From Dirofilaria immitis (Eukaryota > Nematoda > Chromadorea > Rhabditida > Onchocercidae), in assembly GCA_024305405.1 (NCBI GenBank), contig JAKNDB010000014.1, positions 1-64,000 of the forward strand: a stretch of 64,000 nt of DNA. The letters run 5' to 3'. This document shows positions 51,601 through 62,178 of this stretch, one piece after another. The translations under genes and the position numbers were made by a program. The notes under the pieces are model-generated. The model did not search any database, was not told the origin of the DNA, and saw only the letters and a program-made list of their open reading frames with translations. Positions within the stretch are counted from its first letter, which is position 1; each line of letters opens with the position of its first letter.

Positions 51601-54600
51601 TTTAGTAGCCCGATCCAGAAGTCGGATTCAACGCTAAGAGTTGCTTTAAACGAGGATGAATTAAGTGATGAAGCTTTGCTTTCAATGATGATATCATCAC
51701 CTGTGTCAAGTCCGAAATTCAAAAGCAACAAATGGTCAGCCGATTTATGTCAGTTACTGTCTTAATCGATCTTAGAGCATGTCGCAGAAGTCTTTCCAAA
51801 GCTGTGAAATGTTTGTGAGAATGATTTTCCAAACTACATTTCTTTTATAGGAACAAAATTGTTTGGTTAGAACGAATTGTGCAAATGATTCGTGTACATA
51901 ATTTAATTTTTAAATACTTTGAAAATTCGGATTTTGTGCCTATGGAATTATTTTTACAGTATCCGTCCATTAATTAAAAGATATTTGGACCTATTGGTTA
52001 GTCTCATATAATGTACGGAAAACAAAATAAACCGTGCGGAAAGAAATATAAGTATTTTAAGAGTTAGGTATATGTTAAAGATAGTTTATGACTTTATGCG
52101 AGCGAACACGGAATAAATTGTTGCTTGTTTTTTCTTTTTTGGAGAAGGCAGTTTTTTTATTACGAAAAGCATTTGATTTGGCTACCATTATAATCTATTA
52201 CTATTTGCATTATTCTGAATGATTTAGTTTTGAAGATTGGACATATTAATCAGCAAGCAGTTTGTTTTTGTGTTTTACGATTTTAACTGTTGATTTCTAC
52301 CGTTTCTTCCTATTGGTCGTTTGTTCTATCTTTGCTATATTATCCCTATTAGAATTCAAAAAGAACAAGAAAGTAATTATGCAATACGATAGCAGATGGA
52401 GGGACACATTGTTTACACTTTGTTATTTATCCAAATAAAACTCTATCTGGTCTTTTCTTTCTGCATCAAGGATGAAAATCTTGTATTTTCCCTCCTTTTT
52501 CATTTCTTTCTTTTCTCCTGCCCATTGTTTTTATTATAGCATTAGTAAGGGAATAAATAGTCAGCAAAAAGTTGTTGCTAATTGTAACTATATGTCATTC
52601 ATTGTTCATTTTGCTTTTTTAAGTGCTACTGAATTTTAAGAAATTTCCAACAGCAACAGTATTAGCAACTTTTGTAGTTGTAAAATCAGATAATACAATA
52701 AAAGCCTTTATTTCGCGATCATATAGCCTTCGATAAAAATATTGTTGAATTGGCCGTACTGTTTGAATGCTGATGCTATAATTTTACATAAGATCAGGTC
52801 TTGTAAAAATAAAGTACTCTTAAGCAATCTCTTTATTGTCTTTCCATATGTAGAGCAGTGTTACACGAAACTATTTCTTTTGATGATACGCACTAACAAT
52901 ATTTCGGCTTGAGATTAATCTAAAGTAGATATATTTTTCTTCTGTTTTATTGAAAAGAAAAAGGAATGAAAAAGAAGGAAAAGGAACACACCTGCCTTAG
53001 ATCATTTAATAGACATTCATATATGCATGCTTTTCTCCTTGCAGTTTTCGTCCTAATCTTTATTACATTTTCCTCTATCTAAGAAGTAGTTGCTGGTTAG
53101 CTAACTAATTATTTTCTTCTGTTCTTTAATTGCAATCGACTTCTACTTTTGCATCTCTTTATTGTCGTTCTATATTTTTATAATTCTGGGAAATACCTTA
53201 GTAATAACAATATTCAATAATCATAAGTATAAAGAGAACAGGCAAATATGTCTATTTCTAGCTCCAGTTGTTGGAAACTTACAATTCAAAGTTCCATCAC
53301 TTGTTTTATTGATCCTTCAGGAAAAATGATGGGAATAGTCAGTTCAGATCCCTTTTTCTGAAATCTCATTCTTTTTCATTTCCATTATCTTATATCTAAT
53401 CTTATCAGTATTGAATGTGCCGGTGGTATTTTAGTGATAAATTAACAGCTAATTTATTGTTGTATATAATATTTTGCATAGTTAATTTTCATTTATGGTT
53501 GTCATGTTTTGGCGTAAGATGGATTATCATAGATATCCACGTTTTGATGAGGCACTTTCATTCCAGTAATATAGTTGTACTTTTTGATTTTTTTGAATGC
53601 AACCTCCCGGCATAGCCCGCGCAATTTATAATCGTTTAGGCCACACTGTAGTATTCTAATTATCTTTTCTGGTTCTATTACTGCTGTATGTTCTTTTGCA
53701 CTTATGCTCTCTTTATCGCATCATGTCATATCAACTGTGCTCTCGTAGGTCAAAGGGCAGTTGGTAGGCAAGAAGAGACTATTAATGAGTGCTTCGCAGA
53801 GAAAACATAAAGGAAAAATTATGAGTTTAAATAACTAAATAGCAGATACAGCTTTCTCATTTATTTTCTCTTCTGTTTTATCCAAATTATAGTAAAGGGA
53901 AACGAATATTCGTATATGATGTTTACGTTTAACGTCTGAGTTCACACAAATACGCTATTCTCTCTAATAAAAACGAGAAGAAGGCGATATTATTTCAGTC
54001 CCATTGGTGCTCGTCTCGATTATAACCAATCTTTCACCTAGAATTTCCGTTACAGGTCCTCCGCTGTAGAAATTACTCAAACTTTAATAAATGAAATGAA
54101 TCGAGTAGAGGTTCAGTTGGATCATAATACTCGAAACTTTATTGAGAGCCAGCGATTTACAAATTTACAAATGTAAGTAAAACTAATGGCTAATGATAAT
54201 CTAGTGTGTGTTTATTCGTTGTAATATTATGTAACGGATTCCCTTAAGATGTTTCCAAGTTTGTAGGTTTTTATTATCTATTTTCGATTAAAAGAGGATA
54301 TAAAAATGCAGAAAGTGTTTCATTATATCCTTTTCTTTAATTAGTGTCTCTTTTGAAAGAGTCATTCAAAAATTAATGCTGTAATCTTTCTAGATCACCT
54401 ATTAGTGTCGATAGTGGTGTTAGTACTGGGCGGAATATATCGCTGAATCATTCGGCTGATACGAATTTGTCAGTTGGACTTAACTCAGCAGTTCGAATTA
54501 GTCCAACAGTTCGGTATGTTTGTTTCATATCGTTTTTGAGAGTAAAAGTGATTTACTCTTTTCCTTAAAAACGGTTGTAGTTTTTAAAGGAAAAGTTTGG

Positions 54601-56485
54601 TGAATTTAAACGTTCTATTCCAGTAGCTTGAAATATGTTGCTGCTGAATGCTTTAATTTTTTAGTAATATTCACGAAAATACTGAAGATGAGAATAAGGA
54701 GAATATATGTCCAAATTTACAAGACCGTCATGCTGACGCAGCGATTTTTTCTCAGATAATTTAGATTTATTGCCGGAGCAAAGAAATAACGTCGTTAACG
54801 TGTAAGAACGAGTTGACTTTATTCTATTATTTACGAATTATCAAATGTTTTCAAATATCCTTTCAAAATTTTACATAACTTTCATTTCAAAAATAATATT
54901 TTCTTGTAAAAACCTTACATATAAGTAGTCTCTTTTGTTGAAGTCTTATGTAAACTTACAAGAAATATTAAAATGTTAAATAACTAGTATAGTGAATTTC
55001 CTAACAAGTTAAATAGCTTTTTCCTAACAAGTTTTGAGATTTATTAAATGACAGTTAGATTAGGAATCTTGAATGAGAAAATGTCTCTAGCAAAGATAAA
55101 TAAAATTTATTCTTTTAGAGGAAATCTTTACGACTTTTTTCACGATCTTTTCTGGACAATGAACATGAGAATCACGATGAGCACGAGAGAGAAGCTTCTA
55201 CTTCGCCGCTGTCGGTTCAACAGAGATCGTCTCTCTCTTCATCTGTCACATCGCGCTCACCGCTTCATTGGCCTAATTTTTGGCCACAGTTCGGTTCTCA
55301 TCCCATTACTGGAACACCCAGACATTCTCCAATACGGCGTCGAACGAGGAGACTAATGGAAGAACCGGAATTCGGTTAATTAATTTCTTAAATGAGTGCT
55401 GGATTTTCTTTGTTCGAATATGGATTATTATTATTTTTAGTTTTTTAGTCTATCTTTAGTTTTTAATTTTTCTATTTGACTGAACCAAGCCACGTTAATA
55501 TCGACCATTCTTTTTCAGTATCTTTAGAGGACTTACCAGAAGTAAATCCTTTTGGGCCAAATGGTACTCCACCGCGAACACCTTCTCGTGAATCGTTTGT
55601 TGAAATTCGTGATGATTTTGGAAATCGAAATTCGAACGAACTCATCAAGTTTGTACCATTTCTGCATTATTATAAAATTGTCTCAGTAAGTTAATGCTTT
55701 TGCTATTAACCATCACCACTTTGCAGACCTCCTTACAACAATGCTGATTTTGATTTCATAATTAAATAAATACTCAATTTTTAAATAGTTGATTTTTTTG
55801 TAAATATAAGTGCAATTGAGAAAACTGCGTTATTTTTGCTACGAAAATAGTACAGATAACAGTAAAATAAAATGAAATTTTTTTTAGCGAGCAGAGAGAA
55901 AGTGAATGTGCTGTCCTCGAAATTGCAAGTATGGCACTAAGTACAGATTTTGTCACTCCACCCTCTAAACCTTCGATTCCACCTATGACGCCCAGGAAAA
56001 AAAAGGTCAATAGGAAATCTCTTAAAACTGCCGACAGTCCTTCTTTTTTCCAAAACCATTAACAGTTCTTCATTTTTTCCAAAAAAATCGTGTACCGTGA
56101 GGCATATGTTACTGAAAGAGCGCAGATTGCTCCATCCTTCCACTAATTCCAGTATGTTGTCTATGGTACTACGATCGGCAACGAAACCACGTCGTTCTAT
56201 CCGTATCAAAAGTAAATTTATCTATTGTTATCATCCTATCATAATTTGAAATTTAATTGTAATTTTATTATAAGGTTTTTATTTCTGTATATTCTCACGT
56301 TCATTTTTAGTAGTAAGCCCCATAAATTTTGTAAACGAATTTCAGAAATGCCGAACCGTTACAGTTGCAATATCCGTCACTATGTTGACTTACGTAAGAA
56401 AAAGAAGAAACGTAATCTTTTGAAAGAGCGTTTTGCTAGAAAGATACGAACAACGAATAATAAATTATTGCGACACATATTGTGA
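48674..56485 (+). CDS. Large Ser/Pro-rich nuclear-type protein with KEN box, family not recognised
   Basis: At least eleven exons in one direction, with good splice sites: from 48674; 49119-49222; 49627-49811; about 50404-50493; about 51379-51499; about 51609-51729; about 54056-54172; about 54394-54511; about 54662-54801; about 55120-55380; about 55500-55651; about 55890-56211; 56349-56485. Seen: basic start (SPINKRRRVNPP), EYFPCIGDQDPDDEIVYANN, LACISPMILERLQRP, acidic HRSDDDSDDELLRLVLER, SDEALLSMMISSPVSSPKF, a possible helical VEITQTLINEMNRVEVQLD, a KEN box in EDENKENICPN, many SP/TP sites (GTPRHSPIRRRTRR, TPPRTPSRESF, PPMTPRKKK), and a Lys/Arg-rich end. No membrane segment. KEN box and many proline-directed sites suggest a cell-cycle protein degraded by APC/C (inference). 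Single-base A/T losses at about 49727, about 49736, 54745-54750 and 56044-56049. A 2.3 kb intron lies at 51.7-54.05 kb. The join between the first two exons is unresolved. Confidence 0.72.
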
Positions 56486-57913
56486 ATTCATCTTCGATAT
56501 ATCTGGAAAATAAAAGTCGAATGCTTTTTAGAAAATGAATTATGTAGAAAATATTTTATAAATCAAAAATTAAAGAAAATTAGGTTTTATTATAAAATAT
56601 CGTTTTTAAAAAAAAGCTAAAGCAGAAATTTTTCGAATTCTTTATTTTATGATTTATAAAGCTGATTGAGAGTTTTTATTATACCACACTGATTATTACC
56701 ATTTGCATTAAACTTGGCGAGATGTCATGTTATCCCATTCTGCCTCTCTAATTTTCTTTTGCTAATATTTCTTCCTTAGTTTACTATTTTGTATCTAAGT
56801 GATCTTGAGTGCTATTTGATTAGTAAAGATCTCCTTTGTGAATCTCTTTCTGTTTTGTTGTCAAAAAGATTGTTTTATTCCACTGAAGCAAATCAGACAT
56901 CTGTTCTTTCATTCACTTTGTCATTCCACGGTGCTAATTCCGAAATTATATTTACAAATAAAACTTCATAACATGAAATGAAATTTTTTCATTTGGCCAA
57001 GCATACCTATGAGCACCATATGTTTCTATATAGTTTTCCAAAATGACATGTATGCGAGGGTCTTGATAAAGCACTTTAGGAAAATTAAGGCCAGTTTTGA
57101 GCTGCTGGATTAGCATTACAATCATTACAAGCAGGAATTCAGAACTGTAGCAGAAGAATGTGAAAAGAAGCTAAATTAAGTTGGCGGTATTTAGGATGAA
57201 GTTCTGTTTTGTCAAAATAGAACAGAGCAGTAGTATTATGAATCAGGATAGTTCATGTTGCATTATATTTAAGCTTCGAGTAGAGCGTTTCATAATATAA
57301 AAAACAAAAGACAGTTTTGCAAGACTGAATTTCAAATTCGAGTGAAGCAGTTGTAATTTCACTGGGTATTTCGAGATCCCATGGAGTTATGTCAGACTAT
57401 TTCTTGAATCTTGTCGCTTTTTTTGAAGAATTTATGCAGATTTTTTCAGATTGAGAATTAAGTCCGAAATCGTCTTGCGATGATTGTGATTCTGTAATTC
57501 TTCCAAAGAAACGTTGGGAACTTCATGAACTCATTGATATCTGGTCCTTGTTTTCCGTTTGAATTTTTGCATGCTGAAATAATACGATACGAAAAAAAAC
57601 GCGAGGTGGGGTGCAGATGCACTTATATACTCTTATACTTTACTCAGAATTCTTTTGAAACAATGATTTTCGACATTTAAAATTTCTTATACTACAAATG
57701 TCCTGAAATGAAGTCCTGAATTTTGTCGAAAACTGGATAATTAAAAAGTGACATCAGAAAATGACAGAAGAAGATTGCTGCAAATAGAGATAATGGCATA
57801 TAACGTAGTGCCTATTACTTCTATTTACTAGCAACTTCGATACCTCTTAAAGTTCTTGGATATGAAAATTAAATTAGAGTTTGCATTAATTGATGATTTA
57901 TTGTACATTACAG
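56486..57913. other. Intergenic, no gene recognised
   Basis: No supported exon; may contain the short first exon and start codon of the TRAPPC6 gene. Confidence 0.5.
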
Positions 57914-58961
57914 GCAGAAAAGATTGACAAACGAAAGAGCTGGATCGAACAAATGCGGAACAATCCGCAAATGGATATCTCATTGTTGGATGAACAGTTG
58001 AAGTCAGTAAAGCAAGTCTTCATCCAGGTGTCTCTAAACTTACTCTTGTTTAGGAATTTTTGTGAAATATCACGCATTTTTTCATTTTTTCATTTTTGCA
58101 CACAGATAGGTGCTATATTTAGAACATGAATTACAGGGAAATGCTGATACACATCTGGAAGCTCTTGGCTACCGCGTCGGTTTCGTGCTCGTTGAAAAAA
58201 TTGCTAAAGATTTACCAAGGTTTATTCTTTTTCAACTTACTTAAGATCGATTATAAATCGCTATTGAATAGTTGACTATAATATTCCTTGTCTTTCTTTT
58301 TAGAATAATCACTGAACTAGAGAGAATGAAGTTTCTTTGCAAAGAATTTTGGACTGCTGCATTTGGCAAACAAGTCGACAATTTGCGTACTAATCACCAG
58401 GTGTGTCTGTATCACTTCATATTTATAATTGCTTTAAAATTTTAGAAGCTAGGTTTTCTATTCAAATCTGAACTTGTTTTAGGTGGAAATGTTTAGTCTC
58501 GGATATCGCTTGTTTGTCATAATCAGCGAAAAACTTTATACCGGTTGTGGAATTTTATGTACATGTGCAACAGAAAAGAAAAAAAATAATGCATTGTTTT
58601 CGTCATGGCATATCTTTTTCTGTAAACTTCCAAATATTTTTGTTCTTTAGTTCCGAAATAATGGACATTGTTTCAGGGAGTTTACGTTGTACAGGACAAC
58701 AAATTTTTCATCTTACTAAATTTTGCAGAAGGAAAACAGTGTGTGGAAGAATCTGCCATTTATTTGGCCTTCCCTTGTGGCGTCATAAGGTTCTTTTTCT
58801 CTAATTTTTTGAAAATTATTTCAAATGTTCTGTCGTAAGAGCTGATTTTTATTGTTTGCAGGGGTGCACTATACAATCTCGGTATCACTTCGTTAGTTAC
58901 ATCATCAGTAGAAACTTTACCAGCTGTGAAATTTCATGTACATATGCAACAGAAAAGTTAA
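57914..58961 (+). CDS. TRAPPC6: TRAPP complex subunit 6 (TRAPPC6/Trs33, Bet3 family)
   Basis: Subunit of the TRAPP tethering complex, which activates Rab1 in ER-Golgi traffic and autophagy; TRAPPC6 pairs with the Bet3 subunit. Exons 57914-58027, 58137-58219, 58304-58400, 58677-58789, 58862-58961 join in phase without correction. Seen: KRKSWIEQMRNNPQMDISLL, then the Bet3-fold core LEALGYRVGFVLVEKIAKDL, MKFLCKEFWTAAFGKQVDNL, RTNHQGVYVVQDNKF, YLAFPCGVIRGALYNLGI, and VETLPAVKFHVHMQQKS before the stop. RTNHQGxYVxQDNKF is diagnostic of TRAPPC6 as against TRAPPC3 or TRAPPC5. About 170 residues are seen, near full length. An in-frame ATG at 57893 precedes the first exon's acceptor (TACATTACAG), so the start may be there or in an unseen upstream exon. 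Intron 3 holds a decayed copy of the last exon. Confidence 0.93.
58470..58665 (+). pseudogene. Decayed duplicate of the last TRAPPC6 exon and 3' flank, inside intron 3
   Basis: Intron 3 (58401-58676) contains a diverged copy of 58850-59035. Matching blocks in the same order: CTCGGATATCGCTTG vs CTCGGTATCACTTCG; GAAAAACTTTATACC vs GTAGAAACTTTACC; AATTTTATGTACATGTGCAA vs AATTTCATGTACATATGCAA; CAGAAAAG; GCATTGTTTTCGTCATGGCATATCT vs a similar block after 58976; and ATATTTTTGTTCTTTAG vs ATATTTTTGTTCTTCAG. The copy has in-frame stops and is not usable as an exon. Confidence 0.85.
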
Positions 58962-59800
58962 CCAGTTTGAAAAAACAATACATTGTTTTCATAGTGTATC
59001 TTTGTAAATTAATATTTTTGTTCTTCAGTTTTAAATGTTGCACATTCACTGTTTAGTAAACTAACGTTATCACTTTTTTTCTTTTCACCTTCCGAGAAAA
59101 AAATTAAATTAACGATTCTGAGCTTTAATAAACTGGATACTCATATTGATTTTTGCTCAAGAAATTTAGAATTATTAATTCAGTGGAACCGTAAAAAACA
59201 AATCTGTTATCTATAACCGTGAAGTAATATGGTTGTAAAGATTGAAGCAATTCTAAAAATGAAGGACATTTTGAGGAATATTACAAAAAATTTAGAATCG
59301 CTACTTCAATTAGCGAACAAAAGTGGAATGACTATTTTGACATTTAATGGTTCAATTTTTCCAGTAAAAAATAGCTTTAAGGATAATGGATTTTAATGAT
59401 ATTTATACTCGATTTTCGGCTTGGTTTTGATAATATATGAGGCTCTTAGTTCTAATCAAGCAAAATGAATTTCTCAGCTTTGCCATTATATTTAATGGTA
59501 GATGTATTTGTTTGATCAATATTCAATATAAGAGTCTTCCAAATTGGAAAGATTTTCTGCAAGTCGCAACAGGTTACTTTCAATTGTTTATTGCTATCGG
59601 AAAATTAAAAACAAAAATGTGGTCATACTGCACTGATCAAGTTGGCTATTACTGCTCCTTGCTAAATCCCATTCCATAAGGACGTTCGTTATTATCGGTT
59701 ACACTCCAGTCATTTTTAAATATCTCCACATTATCAGAAGGTGATTCGAACCGGGTAAATCAAATATTTTAAAGTGACATTTTGCAGATTTGCTACGCAA

Positions 59801-59890
59801 ATTGATATATATATATACATACATAGTAGCTATAGTAGCTGTATTTATATATATATAATAGCTATATTTATGAGTATATTTATGAGTAAC
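59801..59890. repeat. Clustered simple repeats (TA, TAGTAGCTA, TTTATGAGTATA)
   Basis: A run of short, related low-complexity units, including two AT microsatellites, two AGTAGCT units and two TTTATGAGTA units. Confidence 0.75.
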
Positions 59891-61158
59891 TTAATTGTTT
59901 ATCATTTAATTGAATATGGTATTTGGTACATTTGATATAATTCTGCTTTAGTAGCCGAAAAATCCACGATATCGTGTATAAAAAATTAAGTCACGGCAGA
60001 GCAATATTTATGCTAGAAATAAAATTTTGCAATTTTTTACGTAAAATCAAAAATTTTCAGGTTCCTAATCCTAGTTCGTTGTCAGTGTTTTAGCACATAA
60101 GATTTTATCAAGAATTTTTTAAGCAGAACAGTTCTTGTTAAGAAAAGAATTGAAGATTTCTAGATATTTTTCAGCTTTTGCATGATTCAAAAATTTATGA
60201 TATTAGATATAATTTAATCCTCTTCCTCTTCTATTTTGCTATGTATTTCATGACACATCACAATTTATTGAAGAAATATAATAAAATAAATCGAATTTAT
60301 TAAAAGTTTTGAGAAAAAAAAGTGGGAAATATCATTTCAGGAATGTCCGAACGATTCCGTAAGGATAGAATTTCATTTCGAAAGAAATTCATTGAGATTG
60401 TAATGCACGTGGAAAGAAGATAAAACATTTAAGCAACCTGATGGAACTCTCAATGTTTAACATTTTAAAAATTAGGCATAAGTTCAGTTTTGCGGTGAAA
60501 AGAGAAGTTAAAAAATATAAACCAGGCAGCCGAATTATGAATGCTTTGAATAACAATACTTTCCATACAATTCTTCTTTCAAAAATATCGCTAGCAGTAA
60601 AAATAAGCTTCATTATTTTGATTAATAAAAAGAATTATAAAATGTTTCGCCAAAAAGTAAAAAATAAAATGAGGGACGCTAATTTAAGAATGAGTAAAAG
60701 AATACTGTAACAAGATGAGGATATTTTTAGAGTCGTTTCGTGAAAATATCCTTATTTTACTGCCATAAAAAGCATAAAAATCGGAGAAGTTTCTCTGTTC
60801 TTTCCAAAAGTTTTCTTTTTTGGTGAACACTACAGAAGAAAACAAATGATTGATGAATGAACTGTTTTAAATCGATGCTACCCCAGTCTTTTCGTTACTT
60901 GTAAACCGATATCGCTAACATAAAATAGAAGCAATTCTATATTTCAAGATTTCATTTCTAAGTGAAGGAAAAGTATCCTATACGAAGTTTTTGGCATTTA
61001 TTTCACTTCACTGAAGTCGATTTCTGATTCTTTTTGCCAATATACATCATATACAAACAATTTTGTTTGGTAGAAGTAAGATGTTATCTTCAATAAAATT
61101 TCATCTAATGGAAAAGATTTGTTCAGACCTCAAATATTGCAAATTCTTTTGCAGTAAT

Positions 61159-61163
<5 letters not shown>

Positions 61164-61193
<30 letters not shown>
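61164..61193. repeat. (CTG)10 / (CAG)10 trinucleotide repeat
   Basis: Ten uninterrupted CTG units preceded by two TTG. The minus strand reads polyglutamine (QLQ then about 12 Q) in a frame starting MSPALQLQ and ending SEQIFSIR-stop; the plus strand reads polycysteine, which is unlikely to be real. Confidence 0.92.
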
Positions 61194-61194
<1 letters not shown>

Positions 61195-62141
61195 AGTTGC
61201 AGTGCAGGAGACATAGGTTGTTCAGCTACAAGGAGGAAGTGGTGGGTGGATATTGGAAGATGTGGTAGCAGCGATATTTCATATTCGATCATCATCTTTC
61301 ATAATACTAAAAATCGAAAGCATCCTAAAGATCAGGCAAAAGTAAGATTGATTCCTCATTCATCTTCCCAATTTGTGCTTTCATGGCTGCAGATCAGTCT
61401 CTTTAAGCTATCATTATTACGGCATAAGATTTTTGTTCACTTTACCATTCTATGCATATCAGTTTTGTTTGTTTCTGTCCTAAAAATATGAAAGCTAAGC
61501 ATGTATTATTCTTGCAACAATACATGTATACCATTTTTCTTAATCTTACATTCCAGCCATAATTAAATGAGCAGATTATTATTATATCTCTATCCTATTC
61601 TTCCAAAATTTGTCTATTAATTCAGATAACTTTAAACTCCCAATCCGCTAGGTTGCTCACTTTACCATATCGGTTTTGTTTGTCTCTGTTGTTTGTTTTA
61701 CTTTTATATTTATGAAGAATGGAAGTAAGTTAATGTATAAGTAAATGATTAAGATTGAATCGTTTAAAAGTAATTAATAAAGAGGGATACAATTAAATAT
61801 GATATTCGTTGTTAGTTACTATTTCCTATATTTCCTTGATTTACAATTTTTATGATAAATGTATTCTAAACGAATTTTCTGGGATTTGAAGTAACTGAAT
61901 TAAATATAGATTAAGATACCTCCAAATCCATAGTTGTTGAGGAAATAAAAGTCTTAGAACGACATAGAATTAATATAGAGAATGGATTTTTTAGTTTTTA
62001 CCTTTCACTAATTTGCTCTTCATTAAAAAATAATTTTTAAAACTTATTTATTTACACATTTTTTACTGTTCATTTTGTTATTTTGCTTGGTGATTGTTAT
62101 TTCTTTTATTTCTTTTTCTCGTGAATCTTTCGAATGATAAG

Positions 62142-62178
62142 ATTTTTGTTTATCACATTTTTTTGTTTATCACATTTT
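62142..62178. repeat. 18-bp tandem duplication
   Basis: TTTTTGTTTATCACATT occurs twice in succession. Confidence 0.8.

Noticed and set aside
61063..61491. Cysteine-rich plus-strand protein
   Set aside because: The cysteines come only from the CTG repeat read in one frame; nothing else in it looks coding.
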